Assembly (NCBI GenBank): GCA_007644065.1
Contig: VJWN01000004.1
Location: forward strand, 1,674,001 to 1,738,000
Source of the DNA: Margaritispora aquatica
Lineage: Eukaryota > Ascomycota > Leotiomycetes > Helotiales > Discinellaceae
Direction of reading: 5' to 3'
DNA: 64,000 bases
Below are positions 33,761 to 48,000 of this stretch, piece after piece (the first letter of the stretch is position 1; the number at the start of each line of letters is the position of its first letter). The notes beneath the pieces were generated by a model. That model worked only from the letters and a program-made list of their open reading frames with translations, was not told the origin of the DNA and did no database searches. The translations under genes were made by a program, and so were the position numbers.

Positions 33761-36700
33761 ACCATGAAGCCTCATTCGTCAACAATGGAACAATTCAGAC
33801 ATTTCTTGCATCTGCCAACGTCCACTACTAAGACCACATCACATCGCCATCGCAGTCCATCGCCATGGGACGTAATCATAACCTGTGATGGACGTGATGA
33901 AAACTTCTTCATCTGCGAATGATATTCAACAGAGACCAAGAGGCAAAATTGCTCAACACAGGTGTGTGGTGACAAGAAACCATGGACATCAAGGTGGGCA
34001 ACCTTGCAGTACTCACCATCCACCTCAGTTCTCAGTTCTCACCTACAAACGCCACGATGATGCATCAACTGAACCTTTTCAGTGAAATGACCCGCGGAAC
34101 TTCATCGAGCAGAACCGGAAATCATGATCAAACTTTAATACTACCTCTAGCAGTCGACTCGAGACTAGCATCATGAGTTTTTCTACCAGGGAATTTTACT
34201 CGCTGGAAACATGCGTGCACACTTTGCAGGTCAGCGTGTCTCTCTAGGTATGGCCAACATTCAAGCTCTTGCCTTGCCGTCACAAAGGATTGTCCTAGGC
34301 TGCAGGCTGTTGAGTGTACATGCGCCATCTGGAAGGCGTGAATATGCCGTGCTACTCTTTTGCCACATTTCATTGCACCTTCGTTAACATGAGGGCTAAT
34401 AAATGAAAGTGGACAAATCTATCACACATTATGGGGCCTGAAAAGAAGTTGAGCAAGCTCTCACCCAACGCTACTGGTTCAACATCATTGTTATTTGTCT
34501 AGGATAAAAGGCAATATCCCAGAATATCAAATCTATCAAATCTATCAAAACTCGGTCTGTTATACCTTGCTACTGCAATTCCAACGGGTACAGAAGCATC
34601 CAATATAGTGTTGGTGAGACGAGACTTCTGCACACCCGCCCCGGCCCGAAACGTTGTGTACCAGTTCGAATTGTTAGCTACAGTATCGTGCAAACAGATT
34701 AAACAGGTAGGCCCCACCATAAACGTTGCTTATTTTGGAATTTCTCATTCATCGTGTGTCTCTATAGCCCTGACAACCTTATCATACTCATCATCCGACT
34801 TCATCACAACAATCATAGTGAGGCACAAACCGAAGACACAAGTACACGAAGAGGACCCTCGCGGACGGGAGGGCGGACTTCCCGCTGCCTTTGCACATTC
34901 CTTCATTAGCTTCAGGTCACACAACAACCAAAACATCAAGATACGAAAATTTGCATTGCTTGTTGACATCGCCACGGTTCTACAACTGCCTGGCTCTTTT
35001 TGCATTTCAAATATCACGCATACGTCCAGATTAGTCTAGTCTGTGGTGTTACCAGTACATGATTTGCCTGTGAAGGTTATAAAAAAAAAGTATCAACATG
35101 AATGATTTCTCCCAATACGGTTTCATCACTTGGGAAATGAGAAAGATTGCTATATCAGCCCAAAATCTTGAGGATGTTGACGAGAGAGAGAGAGCCGCTT
35201 CTGCCAAACTGGGAATTGAAGTGCTACCGGTGTTCATAAAGACGGAACTTCTATCCGAGGAGACATTGCTATTGATTCAAACGCAGCACACCTGGATATG
35301 GAATTTCCTGGAGCTGTACGATTCGACCAGAAATCTTGTGCAAAAACGATGCTTGTATCGCATGTGTTACCTCAGATGACAGGCTCTATCAGGACATGGC
35401 ACAATTGTTCTATGATTAAGCTGCTTTGAGAGCAAAGTGAGCCTTTCCAAACTTTGAAAATCCAACCAGCTTGACTCAATAGCCAGTCGTCTGTTTGCCA
35501 AACGTCCGTGCGAGGATGAACATTTGAATTGCCTAGTAGAGGAATAAGTCAAGTGGATGAACACGAGCTGAGGAATAAAGTGGTTTTAGGCGACCATACT
35601 GCAACAAGCCTTTGGTCCCCCCCAAAACAATAATAAATGGACAACACATCTTGCATGCGCAAACGAACATCATCAAACCATACCATACGCCGTCTTATCC
35701 ATAACTTTTAAGCTTTGCAGAGCTTTGGTTGGTCTACATCACACCGCCCACTGGCTCTAAGCCGTTTTCAGAGATCACTTGACAATTCCTTCATGCGAGC
35801 AGCCGCTCTAGTCCATGTCTCAGCTGCATCTCTCCCTCTCTTGCATTCCCGTCGGCCAGAGCGGTGCGGAACGAGGACAGGGGCTCAGCAAAATGGCCGC
35901 ATGCATCCAGCCTGTGCTCTCATGCACCTCGGCAACGGGTGAGGTCACGGCCACGGCTCGAAGATGCTCAGCACTACGGGAGGTGCTCGAGGTCTATCGG
36001 CCAATAATACGATAATGCTCGCAACTCTCCCGCGAAACCACGACACCAAGGAAACCTCGCGTACGGCCAAGGGAGGAAATGCACCAATGAAAAATCAAGC
36101 TACAGCGTCGAGCGACGCTAAACAGAACTAGCGCTTCCAAAGACCATTCAGCTGGACAGTCTGCCAAGAATAACCTTGCCTGTTCCCTGCTGTATCCCTG
36201 CTTTTATGGTACATCCTTGCTTGAGCCTGCTCATCAACGGAACAAGGGCTGGAGAGTTTCGATTAGTTCGCCTTCCATAAATGATTGATTTCTCGAATTC
36301 TCATTCGCTCCAGTTGTTGGTCAGACTTGATGTTGCGTCAGCAGGGATAACCTTGCGACATGCTCGTGATGGATAGGTGAGGGAGTTCAGGGATAAAGAG
36401 AGGAAAGGTGGGTAAGTGGGCAAGTGGGCAAAGCAAACGTCCTGCAGCGGCCCGACGCCGACCAACGACAAAAATCGCCATTCCTTCGCTTGTAATCGGT
36501 CAGGGCTTCAGGCTTCAGGCTTCAGGCTGCACCCGAGATTCTTTGGGTCTTTGACTCCGGAAAATGTTGGCCATAAAGCATAATCAACAGACCAAGCAGG
36601 GCAATGAGGGAAGTTAACTACCTCTCAGAGCAGCAGTCAAAACTGCCCATACATTGTGTGTGAACAAGTACAGAAGCTCGTGGACGAGGGCACCAGTCAG

Positions 36701-39700
36701 CATTCTAGATTCTAAATTCTATGCCTTACGATGATGCTTTCATGATGAAATATTATGGAACGAAAGAAGGGGAAGGAAGGTCTATGAGTAACAGTCATCA
36801 AACTCATGTCGAACTCAATCATGCTGCTTAACCTTATCACCGCTAACATTTTCCCTAATTCTCCGTGCAGTTAAACAAAGGCAGAGGGAGCCACACCTCC
36901 GAGCATCTGAACAAATGACGATAATGACGATTTCGGGGATATGATGGTGATGGTGATAATGACCAGGCACCTGAATTTTCGATGGTGCACATGCACACTC
37001 AGAATGACAATTCCTTTTTATCCGCGAGAATTTCTCAACGTGTGTGCACCGGAACATAGTCGTATTGTAGGTGTGCAGCGGCTGTAACCGCTTTCAAAGT
37101 ATGGTAACGAAGTACTGTACTGTACTGTAACCCCGCCATACGACCATGACTGGATTCCCAGTTTGTCCAACTTTGCCGGCTCGGCTGTGATTCCTTTTCA
37201 GCCGTGGTGGTCAGCGAAAGTTTGAGGCAAACACGCCGACAGAGCTGCTCCTGGAGAGAGGAGTGTGCCGGAAAACTGCGGGATAACCGATTACTGCTTC
37301 GGCCTGCTGATTACGGGTTTCTCATTTCTTAGGAATCGTTGGTCATTCGAAGAGGCCAAAGTTTTTCAACCACAGCCTATCATCTAACTTTGAGACCTCT
37401 CTGCAATATCTATGCTAAAGCAGGCGTCACACTAATTTTTAAAACTAGTTCTGACAACAGTGGAGAAGACATCCGCATGCTCTGTGCTGAAGCGTCGCCT
37501 GCGCATATCAGCTTCTGGATGGAATCGCCTCAATATGCAATAGGCTTGTGCAGTGATATTCCAAAGCTGCCTGTAGCAAACAGGCTTCTGTACTCGGTGA
37601 CAAAAGTTGTAATCGAATTTAAGGGCCTGGAAAGTAAGCATGCGCATAAAGGGAGTGTGTTCCACCTTCTCGCATTATGACCTGTTTTTTATTACTTTGC
37701 TTTGGGTGGCAGGCCTCATTCAACATCAGTCAGAATCAAAATGCAACGAGATTTGGACAAATGCGGCTCGACCTACATATACGTCTCGGACACACTTGAG
37801 ACTTGAGGTAACTGTACGGCGCTGCGCGCTTGCAGGTTCTCCAAACTTGCAGCGTGCAGCACTCGGTACGGGTTCTGATCATCTGATATTCGTCTTATTC
37901 GTCGCCTCGTTCTCCTACTGTCAGCGTTGGACTGCAAGGCGTCGGAAGTGGAAGTGGAAGTGATATCATCTCCTTGTGCTGGTCGCGCAGAACGGGAAGG
38001 TATCCAACGGATGGGATGGTGGGATGGTTGTTCGCGGCACACACCGAGGGCCCGATGCGCAAAAAGCAATAAGCTTACCTTGAGCATTGTGGCTCATGTA
38101 GGAAGGTTGAATTGTTTGTGCTTCTCCCAAGTTCCAACAGCAACGTCTCGCGTTAACCTTGTGCCACTCCAACGATTACACGTACCTGATGTGTTCCAAA
38201 TCCATCTCCTTCCTTGCGGGTATCTCGGGAACAAAAACTCACATGGTCCAAATATGACAAGTCCTTTATTGATATGCTTCTTTTCGAAAAGGCGATTTTC
38301 AGTTGGCCTGCTTCCCCTCAGCAGCAAACGAACAAAAGGCGGGTAATGCGCTGTTGGTGTTTCGGGAAGACGTGAGATTGACCCTGCGGCCCGCACGCAT
38401 CGTCTCGGTGACGGGCTCGATTTGCTGGGTGAGCATGGGCGTGTCTATCTCGATTCACCAGCTCGCAGACTCGCAGTGGTGCATGCAAGAATTGTGCCTC
38501 TTCGCTCTCGGCAACATGCCCCTGATATGGAAGCATAAGTTGGTTCTTCTATTATTCGGCGGCTATTTTCAGCGTGAGCTATCAGGAGGCCCAGATCTTC
38601 CAATTCGCGATGCGTTGTGCTTACGAGTAGCGGTGTGGGCATCAAGAAATGGAAGAAACATTGTCTTTCCTCGACCAGAGTCCTGGGAATTTTCCTTTTG
38701 GACTGGCTTTCACCAGAAAGAACCAAATTCACGAGTGTGGAATTTGGGGTTTGTGGTGTAATTGCAATGAGCGTGGGGAGTTTGGATTGATAGGGTAGAT
38801 TGGGACGGTCGGGTATGATTTTTTGGGGACATGTCTCGGATGGATAGGTTTCACTCAACTCTCCCGCGCTCTACAGGTGCAAGCGCTGGAAGCGCAGGAT
38901 TTTCTTATGTTGGCATGAGAACAGCACCATTCTTCTGTTCATTGGAAGCAATCATGTCATGTTTTCCTATCTCCCCCTTCTGTACGGCACAGAAAGGGCT
39001 GCCCCAGCAGCATCAAAAGCTATGTGCGCGGATTTTTCTACCTCACTTTGATCATCAGCAGCGAAAAGTGTGTTGTTGGTTAAGTCCTTTTCGTGCTGCA
39101 TGCTTGGGATGGATTTTTTTTCTGCTTTGAATGTGATGTGATGGGCAGTGTCGGTTTGCATGCTCCCCTGTCAATATCGATCAACATTGGATGTCTTGCG
39201 CCAGCTGGACACTCAACTGACTCAACTGATGCGGCGTTGCGGTAGGTTAGGTTGCGAAATCCGAAAATCAGGTGAGATATGTCTCTTATTATTACACGTA
39301 CGTCCGTATGTGATCTAAAGTCCCGACACGACACGGTATTTTCTTTCGTAATGGAAGGAGGCGCCCCAGACAAGACAAGACAAGACACTGGCAAGACATT
39401 GACTCTGTTCGGCTCCGCTCCACATCGAGGAAGCCGAAGATCGGGCTGGGCTCCATCGATGATGTGTTGGCTTCCGATCGATCGACATTGAGCTGGACGA
39501 TTCTTTGCTCTAGTTACTGACTGTACTGATGCCTGATGCCTGATGTCTCGCCGGATCAGGTGAAGGTTTGTGAGGTTCTGCTCTCTGTCATGAGAGACAT
39601 GCAAGATCCCCGGAGAAGCTTGGGTTTTCTTGGGGGAGGGGCGGGGTCTCAGGAAGGGAGGTGAGTGAGTCTAGATGGCGCTTCTCGCGTACTGTAGATA

Positions 39701-39900
39701 CCTTGGACAGATAGCTGGACAGATGGATAGATGGATAGATGGATGGTGTGACTTGAGGGAAGCGAGTAATGACGGGAGGAATGACTGCTGGCTGTTATTT
39801 AGAATACTACTTAGATTCTAGATGCTAGATAATAGATCACATGTCTTGAAATTGAAAGAGGGAGATTAGGGTGCAAGTGTGCTGTGAGTACTGAGTAGTG
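33761..39900. other. Gene-free stretch, no supportable coding sequence
   Basis: Frames up to about 150 codons occur (34608-35039, 37339-37680, 38303-38761, 39080-39604 minus), but none has a recognisable domain, signal peptide or neighbouring exon that extends it. Small direct repeats occur near 36410-36430 and 36507-36528. Real but unrecognised small genes cannot be excluded. Confidence 0.4.
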
Positions 39901-39962
39901 AGGGTTGTTTCAATCGAACACCAATCGTGAGAATCGGTGGGCCTCGGTTTTGCGAAAGAGCT

Positions 39963-41720
39963 TGTAGGTAAGTAGGTAGGTAAGTAGGTAGGTAGGTCGG
40001 TAGGTGTTATTCGGACCTTCTAGGAGTATCCAGCTAGAGAAACAGGCCTTGATACTTTGCAGCAATGTTGCAGGAAAGCCGCTCATATGAGGTGGATAGG
40101 TAAGGTAGGTAGGTAGGTTGGTAGGTTGGTAGGTGCCTAGCTGCTTGCTTACATCTAGAGGAGAGTATGAATATGAATAAAGTGGTCTTTCTTCAAATCC
40201 GTTTCTTTCTCGATTTCGAAACTTCTGCCTCTGTAGATCTCGGGCTGTGTTTAGATGTCTAGCTCTGCGGGTAGGTAAGTAGCTAGATATTTTGATTAGG
40301 GAGCTCGCGGATAGATCTACGGAGGTGCACTGTAGGTAGGTAGGTAGGTAGGTAGGTAGCTTGACATGATTGACCTGACTGACATGACTGTCTTGACACG
40401 ACATGACTTGACTTGAGACTTGAGAACTTGAGACTTGACTTGACTTGACTTGACTTGACTTGAGCGTCGCGCAATTCAATACAATAAGTGATGATCGGAT
40501 TCACCTCACTTCAAGTCCAAACCAACGAATGGACGAACCAGCGAACCAAGCTCGCAGTTTCAGTTTTGATCTAATTCCAATTCCAAAGTTCCAAAGTTCC
40601 AGTTGTTCTATAGGAGACAATCTAGGCGTGGTAAGATCGATCTTACTACGGCGACTTGGCGGCTTCTATGGAGAGCTGAGGACTGGTTGTGGAAGATGTT
40701 AATGCAAATCTTGGATTGCGGGGGCTTGGTTTGCCTTGGCTTGGTTTGACTTGGCTTGGTTTGACTTGACTTGGTGGAGGATTAGAGGAGGAGGACAACA
40801 GGAGGAGGAGGAGGCTCTTTTGAGGTTTGGTGATTGGTATTTAGGTTGGTATTCAGGTAGGTAGGTAGGTAGGTAGGTATGTAGGTATGGATGGAATGGT
40901 TAGAAGGACGCAACTGCAGATAGATACGTGAGTACCTTGCTTGAGGTGTATGTACGTTCTATTGTCAATGTTAGTGTCAGACAGATCTGCGCTTCCAGTC
41001 CAGTCCAGTCCAGTCCATTGCGTGAACTCTAACCTCCTGATGCCTATCTACCTACCTGCCTAGGTACCTTGGGTAGAAGATGGTTAAGGGACCTAGGTAG
41101 GCGAGGCGGTTACCAGCAGAGAATGATTGAGTGCTGTAGATGTAGATAAACATGCAGACTCGAATGGGGTCGGGGTGTAGTGGTATTACATATGTGTGTT
41201 TGCTTGTGTCTTTGGCTACGGCGAACATGGAGAGCGTTTGTGCTCACTACGATAATAGAATGCAGCAGATGTATATGTATGTGCATGTTTATGTTTATGT
41301 GTTTACATTCACGGCCACTACGTAGGTAGCATTTGCATTTGATGTTTGCGCAGTCACAACATCAAGGTACCTTAGGACTGCTAGGTAATCAGCATTGGCA
41401 GCGACGGCGACGGCGACAGCGATAGAAATCCAAGGTAGTGGGCGGCAGCAGCATTCTGGCAATGTACCGGTTTGGGATTTTTATTGAGTTCAATTTAGCT
41501 ATCAATGATTCGAATCGAGTTGAAGTGAATTAAGCAAAGAATAACAGTCTCAACGCTCTCGCCCGTCCCTTTCACGAACTTTCCTCCTCCCCTTCCTTTC
41601 CCTGTGTTGCTGCTGCCCTCCACGACTTAACTGTCTCTTTCACGGAGATGGGACTATTCACCCTAGATGTATCATACCCAAGGCAGGCAGGTGTGTAGGT
41701 AGGCAGGTACCTACACTTCA
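39963..41720. repeat. Dispersed GGTA (TAGG) tetranucleotide arrays with TTGAC pentamers
   Basis: TAGG-type arrays at about 39963-40010, 40097-40135, 40332-40359, 40856-40888 and 41690-41712. A TTGAC pentamer array with variants lies at about 40402-40462 and a TTGGC/TTGAC array at about 40725-40775. A CGACGG array lies near 41401-41420. The same tetramer (or its complement TACC) recurs at 3.9, 26.0, 31.6 and 33.2 kb. Confidence 0.8.
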
Positions 41721-42059
41721 GTCTGTTCAGTCGCGAGAGGGGAACTGTATGATCCTGCTCTTGTAAGGTAAGGTATACATGCTAGCTACCTACCTTAGAT
41801 ACGCCAGATCTTTCCCCAAGGACACAGAAGCGCAAAGCAGAGCGTAGGTAGTAGACAGTAAGACAAGGAGCGCATAGGTTTCTTTAATTGACAATTGGCA
41901 TTCGCATTTGTATTCACAATCTGCAGAACGAGAATATTGTGCATACGAGAAGGCATGACAATCTTGGATCACTGTTGCGGATTTCGTGCACACGGTACCT
42001 ATCCCTAGATATCTTCAACATTATATAACACCCTTTCAATAGATAGGCAGCTAGGTAGG

Positions 42060-45000
42060 CAAAAGGGAGTAGGTTTAAAGGAAAGGTAACTAGGCAGTGG
42101 GCAGTTTATTGTTCGTTGAAGCATTGCTGCACTCACAGTTTGACCATTGGAAACTTGGACAAAGTTTAGCTGGCAGTTTTGGAAGTAAATCTCGCAGACA
42201 TTAGGATCATCTCCATTCCACGATCATATTAATGTTATTACTAAATGTCTCTAATGTAACTCTCTGGAAATCTATAAAATTGTGTTCCATTTGCCCTCCT
42301 AGGCGATACGCCCCTGAGGTTAGCGAGCCTTTCCATGATACATCCAAAACAAACCTGAACTTGAGCAACCATACACCATCGCATCATTGTCATCTATTGG
42401 CTTAGTGCACAAGACTCTAATGACTCAATATGGCGACTTTTAACAGCGCTCGGCTGCTGGCTCGTAGCGGTCCGAGGAAGTGTACCATTGTGGGGCGAGA
42501 GCAAAGGACTCTTGGGAGAAGCCCCCGGACTGTGTAGCCAATATTCCACCAAGACCAGCCAGGTACCAGACTTTCGAAATATGCCCTTTTAGGTATTCCG
42601 TGTCTTGAATTGTCTCTCCTCTTGGGCCTGCTTGTGTGTCTCCACCATCCTCATATATTGTTGCCCAAACACTTCTAGCTCGATGAAAGGAGGGTTGAAA
42701 AGAAGCCCAGATGGGACAAGATTCGACGACTCGTAACATATCGATGCACCAGTTCAACTCGCTGACCGAAGACCCACAGCAGATATAATTCAAATATGTC
42801 CATGTCTAGCTCGTAGTATGCCTGTAGGTTACATCCATCTCGTCTGCAGGTATGAAGGTTTGTGAGCCGGCGGTGAGCGAAGTGCAGGATATGCAAGCCC
42901 AGGTTGAAGATTGTGCGTCTAACTGTCTTTGCACAAATTAGCAAGCAATGTAGAAGAATTAGCTACAGTAACATCATGCTGATAAATGCTTTCTTTCGGG
43001 TTTGCGAAGATTAAGCGCTTTGGGACAGAACTGCAGGTGATTCTGTTGTGGCAGAAGGGATGAAATCCTGACTAGTACCAAGTGTTCGGCCTGCTGCTTC
43101 AGTGAAGTAGCTGGAATAAGTGACTTGCCCAAGATTCGAACATCCATTATGACTACTCTGGAGAAGGAAGAGGATACTTAGCCTTGCGAAAGTTTGCAGA
43201 AGAGAAAACAAACTTGGAATAGTGACTCTCGCAGCTAAAGACTGCCTTTGAAAGTCTTAAGTAGAAGAAGATGCTTCAGAGAGTTGCATCCCCAGCCTGA
43301 CATCCTGAGTAGCCGCAAGGAAAAGCAGTGCAGTGCCTGAATTCCAGGTCCGATGAGGTGATTGAGCTCGTACCTACTACCTCGAGTTGTTGCACTCCGA
43401 ACTGTGACCAGTAACTGCGCCCAATCTGCATCCAAAGTCGAGGCAAAGAGACGGCGGTTGGAGGTTGACAGCTCCTCTGCCAGAGCCCTTTCGGTGTTTT
43501 GCTCAAGCGTACTCTAAGGTACAATTCTTGCACATCAAATTTCATGTGTATGGGCCATGGTCTGTAATTGTTCAGTGCTGGACGCGATTTGCGTCGTTTG
43601 CCATAGAGGAATAGTGCCAGCGAGCTTTCGATCGTCTTTGAACCATCACTTTTTGCATAAGCTACCATCCAGATGGAATATCTGCCGTTTTTTGTTTCCC
43701 AGAGCGACGATTTCGTAAGCAATCAGACCATCGTCGTTATTTCGAACCGGATGGAGGGGAGAAAATAGGAGTAGTTAGTGCTAATAGCAGCTTCTTGAAC
43801 TTGAAATCATCAATAGATTGAAGTATGTAATATTTCCTAACTTATTAGAATCAATTAAGTATCGCAATTGTAGTGGAAGCGATTCATTTTGGTCGAGGGA
43901 GGAATGGAGACTGGAATGAGTCCAAAACCAAAATCTGGATGTTTCAATCCGGGAAGGGATGGTGCTGATACATTCCTACATGTTAATATATTGTAGCCAC
44001 CATAGAAGAATCGATATCATCAACTTGTAATCATCATCAAAGCCATACTCTTACCTCCCACTGTCTATTTCTACAGCCTCTAATAATATGGGAGCAATTA
44101 TGGGATACTTTGAAAGATACTTTCTTCGTCAACACAAAACTCAATACTGTACCAAGCATTCTTCCCCAGAAGCACGAAACTGCCTGGAAGCTATTGTCCG
44201 TGTAATAACAGCTTATTCTTGAGGCCATATTTATTAGCCAATATTCGAGAAATAATCGTTCAATGGTTATCTCTACTGGTAGGCTAGAATATTCTTCAAG
44301 CTATATCACAACGTTTTGCCCCAAGAAGTTGAAGTAGCTTGCACCAGAATCGGTGTCTTGCTTTAGATATTGCTAATTCATCGTTGAACAGAGTCCTACA
44401 AGCCTGCTTGAGCAATCCCTTTGTTGTCAAATGCTATGCACTTCTTTACAAGAAGATGGTTACCCAAACTCCTCCAAAGAAACTATAGCTATCTTTCATC
44501 ATCCAAACATATCAAAATACCTAAGCATCTTTGATGCCTCATAGGCGCTGTCCCAAGATTTGGATTTACGGTGCATTCATGTGGTACTCGAGAGAGTTTC
44601 TTGTGAATGTAGTAGCTCATGCGTTCAAATAAGTCCTTCAACTTGACTTGCCCCATCAACACTTCAAAATTGCTTGGAAATAGTTCATTGTACTGACCGG
44701 AGCTCACTATCAAAGGAGTATTTGAACTATTTACAATCTCAAACCATAAGACTTTTGAGGCAATCCAGGAAGATTCCAATTATTCAAGACTTTATCATTC
44801 AACAAACGCTTCGAATTCCAATATTCGATATGCAAGACACTCTGGCGTAACCTCAATAGAATCAAATTACGCCAGAAATCAGTTAAGCAATCTGCGACCA
44901 AGTCACAACTAGATCCCAAGGCCTTTGGTTATTTTTCTGGTTGGTGAAAGCGGATTTCCCAATACAATACAGTTACTGGCAACCATTTGTTTACTTTCTC

Positions 45001-48000
45001 ACACGCCCCCTGGAGGAGAAAAAGGGGTACTGTGAATAGGCTTGTCTATTCACCTTCCAGTATCAAAACGGGATTGGAGATTCTCAAATGGATTCTTTCT
45101 CACTCGCAATCGTCTGGTGGTGTTTGGAACTTTCTTGGGGATGACTGACAGCTTTTAAAGTGATGTTCTACTATTCGCAACATATATGTGTAGCAATCCG
45201 ACCAAAATACATCACAAATGACTTTCTATTCACATCGCGACAAGTTGTACTATACAAATAGTTCTACGCTGATCTTGAGCTTCACTTCAAGATCAAGTAC
45301 TTTTGCAAGTCGCGCTGGATAAAATGGCTACGGCTGCTCCCGCTGGCACTTCCTGGTCGTCGCAATGACAGACACAGAATTTGTGAACACTTCTTCCATC
45401 AACAGCCCAACAACGACGCGAAGCCACACCAACCATTCATCAATAAACACTTCTTTAGATAGCTCCTGGTCTGAAAATTCCGAGGAATACCTCTTTTTGT
45501 CTGGAAACAAGACCTCAAATTGATGGGGGTGAAAAGTGTCCACCGTTCGAACTTCAGTCACAATGATACCAAGAGCAGTAGAGAATCACCTCGACGGCGA
45601 GCTTACATTGAATGATTTGATAGAAATATCCACCGCAGACTTCAAAAAACCCTTCGAGTTCGATACGAGATCTCTAGCAATGTAGCAGAGCAAAGACACG
45701 AACGCACCGTCGAGGATAACTCGCGCCTTGATGACCACCACCACACATGCCAACCAAGCTTTCTCGCAAGGGTCAACGACAGCACAAACCCCGTAGGCAA
45801 ATATCACTGATGTTGTTATGCAGGATTTGGAATACTGGCGGCCACAAACCTATACTGTACGAGAACACTTCACAAGCTAGGAATTGATGATGGGCATGAG
45901 TGGGAAGTCGTTATACGATCTAGGTTTGCCAATAGCAAGCTACACATACAAGCTTCGGAAAGAAATTTCATCGAACTGGCCCATTTTTGGAAGAGAATTC
46001 TTCTACAAAAGCTGGTCTGCACAAATTTGTACGCTTCGAGAACAAGCTGAGTAGCTGGATGATCGTTCGTCATCGTGAAACGTACACAGGATCGTTCGAA
46101 ACTTGTAACCATTACAATTAACAGCTTGCTGATGGTCAGAGCTTTACAGAAAGTGGTACTCAATTCACATAATCTATGATATAGCAATCACACTATTCGT
46201 TAAGTCACACAAGCTGTGAAAGTCTGGTGAGCTTCACTGCAAACCTCCCAAATCCTCCAGATGTCGATTTTCTAGTAGCTCGAACTTAGTAGCACTCTAT
46301 ACCTTGGAGCCTCCTAGCCCCGCGGAGCTACAAGCAACTACAATGACCATCCTTCTCTATAGTAATGCTTGCGATGCAAGTGGGACTCCAGGTAGCACAC
46401 CGCCACAAATGAAACCAATCCAGCCGAGCCGCTCTCTTCAGGCCATACCACCGTATATTGCAGGCTATTACAATAATGCGCGATTGCACATTGAAATCCA
46501 ACACCAGTGCGAATTTTCGTATCATTTACAGTAGTTTGTACAAGTGCAAGGAATTGATGAGTTTACATTTCGGCTGTGATTTGATGTCAAATGTGGGTTT
46601 TGGGTGCGGGCTCCATTACCAAAAGTGAGGGGCGTATCCGGCCCAATAATACAAACATTTTCGTGAAACTCGTATCATTTTCCTTGGACGAAGCGAACTT
46701 CAGCGTACAAAGTCTATATTGAATTTACTTTCTCTGGCTTTGTCCATTGCTAAGGAGCGAGGTTCGGGCCGGTGCTGGAACTATGGAGCTTTCAAGACGA
46801 GGGTCGCCACGCTATGGCTTCATATGTTCATGTCCGTTCTCACAGATCAATCCTTGAATGCAGTAGCCCCTGGTCTCCAAAACCTCAAGGATCTCGAACA
46901 TGCTCTGAGCTTGTGTGTTGGTGGGTTGTCCAAGGAATCCTTGATCTGCAGTCTGTTCAACTCCTGATGCGTCAACCTATTGGATTTTTATTTTTCATGC
47001 CGAAGTCAGTCTTGCATATCTTACAGCTCACTTTCCCTAGTCCGGCATACTCCCGACCCCTCTTTCAGCTTTCCTCCTTTTCTTGCCGGCAAGGTCGCCT
47101 AATTCACGCAACCTTCGGAGAGAATACTTCGAGGTTACACCATCTCCATGTGCTCAAGCTCCCTTTGTCCATGGCGCTTATTCCTCTGGTATGAGTGGTT
47201 AATTCAATGGCAAAATTCGTGATTGTGGTTTATAGTTTGTCAAGGGAGAGCACTTCCGCCTGTGTTGAAGCGAAAGGATCAAGTTGAAAGATTGTGCAAC
47301 GATAAGGTAGGTAGCTGGAGCTCTCTCAGAGAACCATCTCCTGTTCAAGAGAATGTGATAGATCATAAACATCAGTTTGTAATACCTCTCGCATGTGATT
47401 TACCTCAGATGTCCAGGATTGTCATTGAAAAGTTCGAAAGTGATCACCCTCGCTTAAGTGTATGGTCACAGAAGAGAGAATACAGCAGCTTTATGCGCTA
47501 CTCTTTAAATATCTAACTCCTCTAGTCTTTCCCAAACCAGACAAGACATATAGCAACCGAGAGGCTAACTTCGCCTTCATTGAAGTCAGAACTCAAAGCG
47601 GTTTGATTATTTTGAGAGAGAGATCTCAATTGCTTATGTCTTCGCATAATCGCTACGAATTCCCTCGAAAGGGAAGACGGCTTTATGAGGCACTTTAGCA
47701 CAAACCATCGTGATTTTTAGATAATACCATCATCCCATCATCATAATGCATTGGAATCAATACACATCCGCTTTGTTGTCATTGCTTTTTACAACTGCTG
47801 TTGTGTCGACCTCCAGATGACAAACATGTCCATCTTCTCTTATCGGGTCCTCTATAGTAAAAGCTGAGGTGCAGAGTTTGCGTAGATAGATAGATCATTT
47901 TTAGTCTGCTCATAGCAAGGTAGTTCCCTGTCCATGCTATGAGCGTTGGTTACTTATTGCGGACAGGGCTCTCAGTTCATAAAAGATGCTTGCCAATACG

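Noticed and set aside
34608..35039. A 143-codon plus-strand frame
   Set aside because: No conserved motif, and a 90-codon minus-strand frame overlaps it; chance open frame is more likely.
38303..38761. A 152-codon plus-strand frame
   Set aside because: No start context, no motif, and an equally long antisense frame overlaps it. No evidence for a gene.
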